DNA from: Massospora cicadina
Lineage: Eukaryota > Entomophthoromycota > Entomophthoromycetes > Entomophthorales > Entomophthoraceae
Length of the DNA stretch: 64,000 nt
NCBI GenBank assembly: GCA_022478985.1
Contig: JAKSZP010010614.1
Location: forward strand, 62,001-126,000
Reading direction: 5' to 3'
This document shows positions 54,328-64,000 of this stretch, in pieces; the stretch's first letter is position 1; each line of letters starts with the position of its first letter. The notes beneath the pieces were generated by a model. It did not search any database. It saw only the letters and a program-made list of their open reading frames with translations, and was not told the origin of the DNA. Both the position numbers and the translations under genes were made by a program.

Positions 54328-57100
54328 CTTCAGATTGAGCGCCAAGCGCTATGGAAAGATTAACATATGATTGTCACTATGAATAAGAAACTAGACCTGG
54401 AGTTCATGGAAGAGATGCTTGATGTCTGGATCCTTTTGGTGAAGGCCACCAATAGTGACATTGGCAGAAGCCTTTGTGTGATCACGTAAATGCATCACTA
54501 AAGACCCACTAAACCCAAAAAAGATTGAAAGTTCCTGTCAGAGATATAAACCAATCAGTCTACAATAATAGCAAAAGACCTAAACTGCTGGACAAATGCA
54601 TTCTAGGACACATCCCAACAAGCAAGAAACCTAACAGTAAGCTGATGATATGGTAGACTACCTAGTATCCTTAGGATGTGCCTCAAGATAGATGAAGATG
54701 AAACACCCAACGAACCTCACAAGGTGAATGTACAACGGCAACAGTGAGCCAATAATTGGTTTCCAGCTAGACTAAATCTTAATATTATTCAATCTCAAAC
54801 CACTGACCTCAAACAGCAAGGCTAGTATTAATGAAGAGAGTGACCACAATATTGTTCAAGTTGATTTTATTTAAATGAACCTCATATAGCAGCAAGAGTG
54901 GCAGATCACTGTCAACGCTGAGAGACCTGAATGGCGCCAGACCATTATAAACAGATTTTATTGCATCACCGCTCATCTGAATTAGAAGCCCAGGATGGTC
55001 CCTCAAACACTGGATGAAAATCAAGGAGAAGCTAAAACGCAAAAGCGTCAAGTATAAAAAAGTGAAAGCTTATAATTGAACTGTCACCATGAAGCAGCTA
55101 AAGGATGTTCTAGCAACCCTGATGCGCTTGCGGTGGAACAGCAAAGATTACTAGAGTTCCTATTGGAATATTCACAAGCGGTATGAAGCTCTCCTCAACA
55201 AGTAGGACTCCAAGTGCCAAACAATTTCCACCTACTGGAATTAAAGCCTATTGGGCTATGACCAAGGAGAGCATGTAGAGTCTTAAGAATATTAGATCCC
55301 AGGCCAAGATTCATAAGATTGAAGCTCCCTTCAGTGAGCTATCCATCAATCCTAAAATAATTAAGCGCAAAAATAAGCACTTCTACAGCATACTTTTCTG
55401 ATACTGTGAAACCAGATGATTGGCAACTAAATACCTTATTGAACTGTCCAAGCCAGCACTACAGGATTGTTTGGCCAAAGACAAGCAGAACCTCAAAGCA
55501 AAATATTTGTCACAGAAGTCAAGCGAGCACTAAAGGAGGCACCCAAACGCAAGGCGCCAGGCCCTGACATGTGCATGGAGATTCTCAACACAATCTGTGA
55601 TCGCATCATACTAAAACTTGTCCATATGTATAATAACTTCCTGCAAACCAGGCGCCAAATCCCAGGGGGCCAGGATATTTGGATAGTGCTTTTATACAAG
55701 AAGGACATAAATCAGAACCTTCATAACTGGCGTCCAATATCCCTTCTTAATGCCAACCACAAGCTCTTCACGTGTATTTTACCAAACTTTTTAATGACCA
55801 CGGTGCTGCACACCTTTACAAGGCCCAACACGGGTTCATCAAGGGGTAAACGATCTAGAACAGTATTAGCTCAATTCAGAAACTCCTTCAGGACATGTGA
55901 GGATCTGAGGATAGCTACCTTATGTTTATGGACATGGAGAAGGATAAATTTGTCTAGTGTGGTCTTTCCTGCATGCAATAATGTAAGCGGTCATAATTTC
56001 TGAAAATTTTTATCCTGGATTTCAACTTTTTCTTCAGGACTTATGACCAAGGTTATCCTTTCTGACAGTCTCAAGAATACAATCACTATTGGGCAAGGTC
56101 TCCGCCAAGGCGATTCCATGTCCCCTATCCTTTATAACTTTGCCACAAACATCCTGTTGGCAGCAGCAGAAACGAAGCTCTGGGGAAATATCCATTATAA
56201 CCAATGATAACAGATGCAGGACTTTTTTGACAACACAGCTGTAGGTATTAGCTCTGAAGATGACCTTCAAGGCGTTGAGACTCTTATTGGCTCCTACTAA
56301 TCAGCATCAAATGAAAAAATTAATGTCAAGAAAACTGACATAGTAAATATCAGCAGCCCAAAGTTCAATTGACCATCTGGCCTAACTCCCCTATGTTTCA
56401 TGCAGACGTTCCGCTAACTGAGGATACTATTTCAATGGAAAAATAACAGAAGTCAAGGAGATGGAATAAGCGGTGTTAACTAGTATGTTGGCTTGAATGG
56501 CCTATTGAAGGTAAGCGCTTTTGAACCTCAAAAGCAAGGTGCATAGAATCAATGACTTCATCCTCTCAAAGCTCTGGTATATTTCCCATGTGCTGACTAT
56601 GAGCCCGTTGCTGAAGTGCAAGATAAAGATGCTTATCCTCACTCTCCTTTGGTACAAGTTAAAATTGGTGCCAATTGCACAAAAACAGCTGTTCAAGCCC
56701 AAGTAATAAGGGGACATAGGCATTAAAAAATTTTAACCCCATGCCAGCAGATATGGATTGAGTCATTCTTCCACATGATGCAGATAGACATGGGCTGTCC
56801 AGATCTCACTTGTAATGTCAAATGGGCCTAAATCCAAAGACAGCTGGAACTTATTTCATCACTATCCCTATGGGAATGGAGGGTGACCCACCCAAAGCTG
56901 TCCACCCGGTGGAAGAACCCCTACTACTGGAAGCTATGCAATTGAGCAGTTTGGCTAAGCAAGTGATTGTTTGAAATTGTGCGCGAGAAAATGACCATAT
57001 TTGATGGGATACTGATTTCAAAAATTTAGTGATGAATTTGGCAATGATGAGGGAGGAGTGCAATTGAATTAGAAAAAAATACACCAACAACTAATAAAAA
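54328..57100 (+). pseudogene. LINE-L ORF2: endonuclease end and reverse transcriptase
   Basis: Continuation of an L1-type ORF2. Endonuclease: NLTR near 54715 and ESDHNIVQVDF near 54835-54868 (the SDH motif with a catalytic His). Reverse transcriptase: KRKAPGPDMCMEILN (55545-55590), NWRPISLLNANHKLFT (55725-55775), GSSRGKRSRTVLAQF in the place of HGFIKGRS, YLMFMDMEK near 55920, GQGLRQGDSMSPILYNF (56090-56145) and a broken FADD box (DFFDNTAVGIS near 56220-56255). The C-terminal part has LNLKSKVHRINDFILSKLWY near 56520 and further pieces to about 57000. At least ten stops or shifts. The 5' part of the same ORF lies at 24728 and 38333. Confidence 0.75.
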
Positions 57101-57823
57101 ACCTTTTTAGGAACAATCCAATTGAAGTTAGGAAATCATCCTGAAACCTAAGTCAAACAACCATCAAGACCCCAAATCATTAACAACTGGGCGGAGGAGG
57201 GGAGCTATACAAACTACAAACCCAGGGAGTTGGTATTAGGCCTCAATTGAAAATTGGTTTCCTCCAACCAGCTTTCAATAACCTGGTTGATTCTGCATCA
57301 GGCCATCAAGATGGGAAAGCACTATGGCACAGAATTTTTTTATAAATACTACCCAGTGCTGACTGAAAAGCAATTCAGACATCATCCAATAATAATTTGA
57401 GTGCGTTATATTTAAATTACTAGTCCATCATAGGGCACTTACTATCCAGTGACTAATTGTTACTGGATTTACATCCCTTGAAAGACCTGTTTTTGAAAAA
57501 AAATCTTCAAAACCAAGTTATTCTGCTCTGAGCCTTCCTTTACCAGTATTTTATATGGGTTGTAAACTTGGCAATAATGGCCAAGCAATTGAGCCATGAG
57601 CACCCCCATTTTAAAGGTATTGCTTTAAAATTATTTGAATTTTTTTCAATCAGCTCGCAAAGATCACAAAGTTCTTGTGCCAAATCTTGGGGTTATTTTA
57701 AAACCTCAAGCCTGTCTTCCCCCTCAGGATTAATTGTCAAACAAATGAGGCAACTTTAAGGATCAAGCTATGATGGCATGTAAGCCCGCTGATGCTAGAA
57801 CTATAGTTAGCAATAGCAATTGC
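57101..57823 (+). other. LINE-L 3' region and unassigned sequence
   Basis: No gene recognised. The first 300 bases may be the end of LINE-L ORF2 (MGKHYGTEFFYKYYPVL near 57310-57360 looks coding). I did not find the poly-A end or target duplication of LINE-L. The rest is AT-rich sequence with short open frames only. Confidence 0.35.
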
Positions 57824-58449
57824 TGTTAAGGAATAGTCAGCCTTGCTGACCAATTATCAGCAACTGATAATAGCATTTACTTTTGTTTAGAGCTTCCATT
57901 TTTGTGATGGTTGAGGTCTATCCTCAGCATCACATTGCCCTGATCTTTGGTAAGACAGGGCAGGCTGTGTCTGTATGTATGGAGGAGGAGGGGGCGTTGG
58001 TTCTGGCAAGGACGCCTAAGGGGCCGGAGCTTGGAGTAGGACAAGGAGCAAGATGGGCGTCCAAGTCGGAACAAAATGGAAAACAAGTAAGATGGGTAGT
58101 TTCGAGATTTGATTTGGATTTGAATTGAGAATGGAATGAAACAGGTGCTTGGGAGTTTCGCGGTTTGATTGGGATTTGAAATGGAACTGGTGCGGAACTG
58201 TTGAGGATTGGAACTGGTACAGAACCATTGAGTAAAGATTCCGCGATCCTGCTGTAAGGTTTACACCAAACATCATTCAAGTTGGCACCATAAGCTTGTA
58301 TTATATTTTATTTTAGCTTTTAGCATGTGTATATAGGGAAGGAACTGGGAGCTGGAGGCTTCTTAGTTCTGTTTTCTATCAACTCAGCTAAATATTAAAT
58401 AAAAGAACTTGAAATTCATATATTTATAATTTGGGTTTATTTTAAAGAT
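57824..58449 (+). repeat. Solo LTR
   Basis: A 626-bp sequence starting TGTTAAGG, with a perfect 5-bp flank ATTGC on both sides (57819-57823 and 58450-58454). It has a TATATAGGGAAGG promoter-like box near 58330 and AATAAAAG near 58398, but no coding region and no partner LTR in the window. The 3' end reads AAAGAT, not CA, so the end may be mutated. Such single LTRs result from recombination between the two LTRs of an element. The start TGTTAAGG is reminiscent of copia-type LTRs (guess). Confidence 0.65.
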
Positions 58450-58454
58450 ATTGC

Positions 58455-60216
58455 CTAACTGCAGCCATGTTTGGCTTAAATCAACAAGAATTGGACTTTG
58501 AGAGAGAGCTTGGGAGGGCTATTGCCTCCCCTTATACCTTGTCTTAGAGTCAAGGCATGTTGCTGGGGTTAAGTATACTTGCAACTGTCTTTCAGGGGGT
58601 GCTTGTCCAATCTTGTAGTGCGCGCACCAGGAGAGTAGTATCAGGAGTCCTGTCAGCCCTATGGTCTTTAACATGGATCCTGTTGCCCAACTCATTCGTG
58701 GCTCATTGGAAGGAGCCAGTGCGTTACAATTTTCGTCATTCCATCTTACTGATTTTTTTGTTTTTTAATTTTAATACAGTTATGGAGTTTTTAAAAAATC
58801 CAGCTGCGCTAATAATTTGGCCACAGCTTGTTCCAATTGTCCATGCAAGGTTGCCAAGGCCATAGTGATCTGCTGAGTAATTTTTGTGAAGGTATCTTTT
58901 AGAGCTTAAACTGCAGATGAAGACAAAAAAAATAAGGTCAAAATCATATCTTCTCCACCAACTGGTAGTTTTATTCTTGACCCCAATTTTACTGAAGGCA
59001 TCAGCCCCCAAATTATCTGACAAAAGGAGAGAAGATCCAAATTCAATTAAACCTAGGATGACAAAGAGGTCATCCTATCAATTCTGGAAGACTACTATGA
59101 CACAAAAGGAGATTTCTTGTAACGCACCTCTTCTTGAAGCTCAAGGAGTCCCAATCGTTGGTCCAAAAAAGAACATCTCATGTGCAGTAACCCCTATTAC
59201 CTAAAATATCCCAATCTTTGTATAAGTGATTATCATTTTTCACTTAGATAGTTGAAAAAAACCTCCTTTATTTTAGGATTTTATATGAAATTATTCACCT
59301 ATCCCTGGTCATCTTGGTGTTCTGGCCCCTTGCCATATTTTTATAAAAGATAACCATGTTTAACTCTGAGCAGCTTTGAAGCCTGTTTCTTCATACCACC
59401 CTGCTATCTACAGTGCTGACAGAAAACCGGTATCCCTGCCAGAACTTCCAAGTTGCCATTAAAGAGTGAGGACATAAATAGAAGATGAAAATAATTAAGA
59501 ACAAGAAAAAACTATTATAACAGGGTTAGAAGCATAACCTGTTGGATCAGCAATGCTCACTTTGAAGTAGGCATCCATGCACCAGCTACCCTCAAATTTA
59601 TGGCTGAGTACAGAGGTGAAGTTCCTCTATTAGACCAAAGAGAATATTAATTAAGAATTGTTACCCTCAACCTGATCATACAACAAATGCTCAATGGTAT
59701 CTTTGTGCCTGAAGGGCGTTATAGTCAGGTCAGAGCATCAGCTGTTCCCTCCACCATGAGAGAACTATACTTAGCTCCTAGTTTACCTTCCACCAAAGCG
59801 GGAACCATAATAGATCAATACCTTTACAACTTCGTCTGCCAGCCATTTTTCACATTATGCAAAATTTAAGGATTACACCACCTATAAAAAGTTCAACAAT
59901 TGGACCTGATAATCCCTTCATTCATCTACCTATGAACTTTTATCAATCTTCCTCTTCCTTAGTCCAAATGAATCAAAATACTATTTTTGAAAATTGGCTT
60001 TTGATTAACTAAGTGCAATGTCAGATGGCCTTAATAGATGAGAGAGCCTTACATACTTACAGAATCAACTCACAGCCCAAATGGACGTAGCTTTTTATGA
60101 AGCTTAACTTTAGGTCAGACAAACTATCTCGTTGCTCTTGGGTCATATTTCCAGCCTATGAACAGTGGGGATGCTGTTTTATGGCAATTTGAGGAAGCCT
60201 TACAACAATCCTGTCG
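58455..60216 (+). pseudogene. Gypsy-7 leader and N-terminal gag region
   Basis: Broken coding-like sequence leading to the collagen-like part. Pieces: DPVAQLIRGSLEGASALQF near 58675-58730, NQQELDFERELGRAIA near 58475, DPNFTEGISPQII near 58980-59020, and an open stretch 59687-59869 with MRELYLAPSLPSTKAGTII. Further pieces up to 60210 end LWQFEEALQQSCRGVQG. Assignment to gag is by position only. The LTR of Gypsy-7 was not found; 59210-59540 shows nothing definite. Confidence 0.35.
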
Positions 60217-60515
60217 TGGAGTGCAAGGCTATGCTGGTCCTGAAGGGCCCCTGGCTACCAAGGTCCTCCTGGACCAAGGGGACCTTCTGGGATTCATGTG
60301 CCTCAAGGGGATAGTGGATCCATAGGGCCCCAGGATTAACTGGCCCCCTGGGCCTCCAGGGAATATTGACCCCCTGACTGCTGTGACTACCTGGAAACGT
60401 CGGCCCTCCTGGGCCACCTGGAATGGAAGGACCTCCCAGCCGTCAAGGGTAAGATGGGCCTCATGGGCCTCCTAGGCCTCCCAGCTCCCCTTGTCCTCCT
60501 GGTCCTACTGTGACT
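60217..60515 (+). other. Collagen-like segment in Gypsy-7 gag
   Basis: The longest Gly-X-Y run of the window, about 90 codons across three frames: GYAGPEGP, then GYQGPPGPRGPSG and GSIGPQ, then TGPPGPPGNIDP, and finally GNVGPPGPPGMEGPP and DGPHGPP. One-base slips move it between frames, but the glycine period is kept on each side, as expected for a formerly continuous collagen-like domain. Confidence 0.8.
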
Positions 60516-61258
60516 AACCCAAAGATGATGCTTTTGATCTTGTTTAAGCAATATCCATAATCAAGTCATTCAATTCAAATATCATGTTTTAGCTGTTGCC
60601 ATGGCAGTGGCGTGAATCTTGAAGAACATACTCTTGACCCCAATTATACCTTTGAAGCCTTAGCTGATGGGCTCATGAATGTCAGTAGTTTCTCATAATT
60701 GCACAGTGTTCAATAAGCCCACATTGATGGCTGACTCATCCAACTTACCAGTCAAGTTGAGTCCATCAAGTGGAACAAATCTCTATTAAGACCACCATGG
60801 AAGCCCAGAAGATAGAATTACAAGAGCTTAAGGAACAATTTATACAAAAGTCCATATAATGGATGGGGCTCCCAAGGACCAGCCCAACACCGGCTGTGAA
60901 CTCAAACCCCAGGATGAGGGTCACTCCTGTGAGGGAAAGGGGAATAGCTGTACCAAACACCCAAGACTCATATCTGGGTGGGTGGTATCATCGGGCACAC
61001 TGGGCTGAGGTGTGGTGCACCAGCCTCTGTCACCTCAGGCCCACTCTGGCAACTGCCATCCCAAAGGGATGGGCACAGGCTGAGGTGCGGCAGACATCAA
61101 TGTCCTGCCAGCCTCTAGTCACCTGCACCGCAGCTTTTGAGAAGCTCCCCCAGCCAACACTGGGCTGAGGTATTCTGCCCTACCAGGGCTGTCAGACATT
61201 TGCCTTTGCAGCTGAAAAATAAGAATGTCTTAGCTCAAGTTCAGCTTAAAAAGGGAAA
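60516..61258 (+). pseudogene. Gypsy-7 gag continuation with GC-rich repeat
   Basis: From 60720 to 60860 there is a coiled-coil-like piece (SQVESIKWNKSL, IELQELKEQFIQ) as downstream of the collagen segments of Gypsy-4 and -5. From about 60865 to 61200 the sequence is clearly GC-richer. It contains two and a half copies of an ~80-bp unit beginning CACTGGGCTGAGGT (60997, about 61076, 61157). It ends at the Gypsy-8 LTR. Confidence 0.4.
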
Positions 61259-61943
61259 TGTCAGCCATTTGCAATTTTCTGATGCTATTATGAGCTATTA
61301 TAATGATATTAAAAATCTCAGGGAGATCAGCCAAAAGACCCTGTCCAATTCTCATTAGAACAGCATTAGCTAGGGTAACACCAGTTTAAAACCCTCACAG
61401 GCAATATCTGTAAAAATAACTGATCAGATTTTGCCGATCACACAATGGATTTTGTGGGAAACCAGCAGAAGGTACTCCCCCAACCATCGCCAAGTCCTTC
61501 ACAACACCTATGTGGGGCACCCCCTTTTATAGGCGTGGCGGAGGTCCCCCAAGGTAAAAATAGTTTCTTTAGTGGTGATTGATTGCAGTACATCAAAACC
61601 TTGCTGCATGGGTATATCCTGCCCCAAAACCCCAAATTCCGATTTCCCAAATAGTAACTCACCTCTCCCATGATCTGATAGGAGAGTTTCACATATTCCC
61701 TAATTTGGAATGTGTTGCAGCTATTCTGAAACTATCCCCAAATTCATTCCAGTTTTTAAAGTCAGTATAAATATTAATTGTCAAAAATTGGAAAAATTGC
61801 TTTTTCTTTTACTCCCGCTCTCCTAATAAAAACAATAAAACTTAAGTTTTTATTAGTAAATTTTATTAATTTTTATTAAAATCTTTTGTGGGATCCAGTG
61901 GTGTAAGAACTAGCGAGCACCCATAAGCTGGATTCCTAAAAAT
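61259..61943 (+). repeat. Gypsy-8 5' LTR
   Basis: 685 bp starting TGTCAGCC. It aligns weakly but repeatedly with the Gypsy-6 LTR: CCCCCTTTTATAGGCGTGG near 61520 (promoter-like box), TACATCAAAACCTTGCTGCA, and an end GATTCCTAAAAATC. The length is nearly equal to the 677-681 bp of Gypsy-6. Confidence 0.65.
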
Positions 61944-61989
61944 CGGTGCTCACTACAGGGGTCCCCTGTATGCTAAAAGAATCGTCAAA

Positions 61990-63250
61990 AATGGAGGGTA
62001 CAACCATGAGAATTTCTCCTACTTCTTCTCTTCACACGGAATCCTAAATAGTTGCTCTTGAAACGCAACTAATGAGCGTTCTTTCCCGCATTAACAAACT
62101 TGAGCAGCGCCCTTTAACATCATTTTTTAAAGACAAATACATCCCTGATGAAGGAATCATTGCTACGTTTTTGTATGTTTATGTTGCTGCTATGCATGGT
62201 ACAGCTAAATGCAAAAAATACAATACATCCTTCCCTGTTTAAGCTGCCTAGCACAAGAGACGATAGTTCCTTATCTGAACCCTTCGCTCACTTGGGCAGA
62301 GGTGAAGGACGCTCTTCTGGCTGAATTTGGATCAAAGCATAGTTTACATAGAGAAAAATAGGCGTTTATGCGCTTTAGCATGTGTGAGGGTGAATCGCAC
62401 ATTGCCTTTGCTTAACGATTTTACCTTACTTTGCAAAGGTTATCAACCTCTAACATGCTCACCCTTGATGATGCTATCGACGCTTTGTTAACTGGATTAT
62501 CTTCCCAGCCCACCTTGGCCAGGCATATCATCTCAGTGAAACGCCATTTCAGAAGTATCCGTGATCTAAAAGAGGCTTTAGTAGATGTTGATGAATTCTA
62601 TTCATGTGTAACTCCTGAAGAAGCTGAGGTGAAATCTTCAGCTCTTACCATTGAGGAGCTACCGCCTGTGAAGCAGTTGGGAGTAAGGCCACCTGGGCCT
62701 ATCCTCCCTACAAAACCTGCTCCCTCAGTGCGACTTAAAAAGGCTATCACTACTTCTAATGAATCAAAGCCTTATAAGGTTGTAACAACCATATGCCCGC
62801 ACAAGCTCACTAACATCTCTGTGCCTTCCCTTCCAGCCAAGATGGAAAATGCGTCTCCTAAGGCTACCCAATGTTTTGTAGCCATCCCCCTACCTTCATC
62901 TCTACCTTGCCAGTTGTTGCGAATACTCTTGGGGAGGAATCTGGGGGTTATGATGACGTTGGTTACTACATATTGGGAGCCCCCGCGGAAGTAGAAGTGC
63001 CTGATCATTTAAACGCTGGAGGAGTAGATGGGACCACCATACCTGAGGAGACATACCTCAGTCAAATTCTAGTGTGTCCAAAAATGATTGACACTGCCAG
63101 TGATGGTGACCAATTCTTAGCTAGCTTGATTTTCCTTCTTCATCAGGTTCATCCCATAAATCCCATCATGGATAAATACCTGGAGACTGCTAGAAAGCTA
63201 ACCTTCACCTTCTGGCTCAAGGTGGTCTTAGCTTTGTCACTTAAATTTTA
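61990..63250 (+). pseudogene. Gypsy-8 gag
   Basis: Starts near 61991 (MEGTTMRISPTSS). It has IVALETQLMSVLSRINKLEQ (heptad repeat, 62050-62105), FKDKYIPDEGIIATFLYVY, and the capsid-like block from 62431 with NMLTLDDAIDALLTGLSSQP and KEALVDVDEFYSC. A Pro/Lys/Ser-rich linker and YDDVGYYILGAPAEVEV (62950-63000) follow. Each piece matches Gypsy-6 gag, which is interrupted there by a SINE. A long open stretch (62431-62994) suggests a moderately young copy, with stops near 62240, 62360 and 62415. Confidence 0.7.
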
Positions 63251-63690
63251 AGAAACGCTCACTAAGGTTAAAGTGGTTATTCAAAAGGTCTGAATATTAG
63301 CCATCTTAGACACTGGACCCCAGTCAACGTGATCTTTAAGCTTATTAAGAAAATAAAGCTAGCACATGATTTGGAGTACACACAAGAGTTTGGAACCTCT
63401 GGCCCCAACAATAAAAGCGGTATTGTGGCATACTCTTCCCTTCCCATTATAATTGGGAAGCTTATCCTATCAGCCCCTGCTGTGGCTTTGGACAATAATG
63501 CATATAATATGCTCATCGGCACTCAATTTATGATTTAGTATGAAAGAATTATTAACATAAAGCAAGGGGTCCTCTCATTACTCAACTACAAAGTCCCTTT
63601 AGTCTTATCCAATAAAGAGCCCAGCAAGCACAAATACTCTTGCCTGATTGAATACCCTTTTAGCTATAACCTTGCCATATTCCACTTCAG
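63251..63690 (+). pseudogene. Gypsy-8 protease
   Basis: AILDTGPQST (63300-63330) holds the DTG active site. After a stop the frame continues from 63329 with FKLIKKIKLAHDLEYTQEFG, SSLPIIIGKLILSAPAVAL and MLIGTQFMI, matching Gypsy-6 step by step. Confidence 0.75.
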
Positions 63691-64000
63691 GTCACAATAC
63701 AAAGAAATTACCCAATTCAGTGAATGCCAGGGATGGTATCCCTTTTTATGTGGCAGATGAGGTCTTGATTAAGCCTGGGGAACAAAGAGTGGTTGACACT
63801 AAAATCACACTACAAATCCCACATCATTGTTTATTGCACCTCATAAGTATTGAGGTTGTTAGCCCCTTGGAGCCTCGTGTTTTGCCTGGTATACTAGACC
63901 CAGATTATCGGAGGCCAATTACCATTCTTCTAGGGAACCTCACCGGAAAAGATATGATCATATGTAAACACTAGGAAATTGGCAGAGGTTTCCTAATACC
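63691..64000 (+). pseudogene. Gypsy-8 dUTPase-like domain
   Basis: The best-preserved dUTPase-like domain of the window. It has VLIKPGEQRVVDTKITLQIP (motif-1-like, PGxxxxxxT...IP), SPLEPRVLPGILDPDYRRPI (motif-3-like with GxLDxDY kept), ILLGNLTGKDMII, a stop replacing one residue, and EIGRGFLIP at the window edge, in the place of the RIAQLxxxP segment. Family dUTPases are homotrimers acting on dUTP. Catalytic competence cannot be judged, because motif 2 is not typical and motif 5 lies beyond 64000. Confidence 0.7.

Larger units (their letters stand above)
61259..64000 (+). mobile_element. Gypsy-8: relative of Gypsy-6, cut by window end
   Basis: 5' LTR 61259-61943, primer site GGTGCTCACTACAGGGG (61945), gag (62000-63240), protease (63295-63600) and dUTPase-like domain (63690 to window end) in the same order as Gypsy-6. 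The reverse transcriptase would follow outside the window. It probably inserted into Gypsy-7, whose gag ends abruptly at 61258; the right target duplication is not visible. Confidence 0.75.

Noticed and set aside
57877..58280. Overlapping open frames of 69-116 codons on the minus strand and 81 on the plus strand around 58.0 kb
   Set aside because: They lie inside the solo LTR, have repetitive Ser/Pro/Leu composition and no conserved counterpart. Overlap in several frames is typical of locally GC-richer sequence.
1..64000. CRISPR arrays, bacterial operons, ribosome-binding sites, riboswitches
   Set aside because: Repeat structure, splice-like signals, SINEs and LINEs show a eukaryotic nuclear sequence; nothing prokaryotic is present.

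Overview
The window is a eukaryotic, repeat-dominated locus with no recognisable host gene, no rRNA and no functional tRNA. Almost all 64 kb can be assigned to nested, decayed mobile elements: Ty3/gypsy LTR retrotransposons, several kinds of non-LTR retrotransposon (LINE), tRNA-derived SINEs and one Tigger/Jerky-type (pogo) DNA transposon. CG dinucleotides look scarce and TG/CA common, as in methylated genomes. Nearly every coding frame is broken by stops. I cannot name the organism: the element mix fits a large, repeat-bloated genome, and the pogo-type transposase reads most like animal Tigger/Jerky families, but a fungus or other eukaryote cannot be excluded. Names such as Gypsy-1 are mine.

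Left part (1-24.8 kb). A gypsy gag remnant (Gypsy-9) opens the window and is followed by an ORF1-only LINE copy (1406-3190). Gypsy-4, on the minus strand, runs from about 3.6 to 21.0 kb. It is split between RNase H and integrase by the plus-strand Gypsy-1 (4833-13369), and is also hit by a 5'-truncated LINE (16992-18418) and a second ORF1-only LINE fragment (18792-19686). Gypsy-1 itself holds a SINE (8412-8704), a full ORF1-only LINE (9469-11375) and a gene-like segment read antisense to gag. At 21-24.4 kb lies an unidentified decayed coding stretch and the ORF1 of an L1-type LINE (LINE-L).

Middle (24.7-57.1 kb). This is best read as one LINE-L ORF2 blown apart. Its endonuclease starts at 24.73 kb, a short piece survives at 38.33-38.39 kb, and the rest (endonuclease end, reverse transcriptase, tail) resumes at 54.33 kb. 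Two stacks of insertions separate the pieces. Stack one: a LINE tail, split by Gypsy-3 (24825-38170), which is split by Gypsy-2 (25587-33489). Stack two: Gypsy-5 (38391-54322, minus), split by the Tigger/Jerky element (41211-50419), split by Gypsy-6 (41555-48328, minus), whose gag holds a SINE (47051-47332). Target-site duplications support most of these levels.

Right part (57.1-64 kb). A solo LTR (57824-58449) sits in a decayed region leading into Gypsy-7, whose gag has the longest collagen-like Gly-X-Y stretch. Gypsy-8 (61259 to the window end) is a relative of Gypsy-6.

The most unusual content is in the gypsy elements. Four carry collagen-like Gly-X-Y runs in gag. Five carry a dUTPase-like domain between protease and reverse transcriptase. 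Five of six readable elements share the same primer-binding core. Gypsy-1 and Gypsy-2 carry a conserved antisense reading frame and arrays of small stem-loops. Extremely short LINE-tail insertions (18 and 32 bp) with perfect target duplications are also present.
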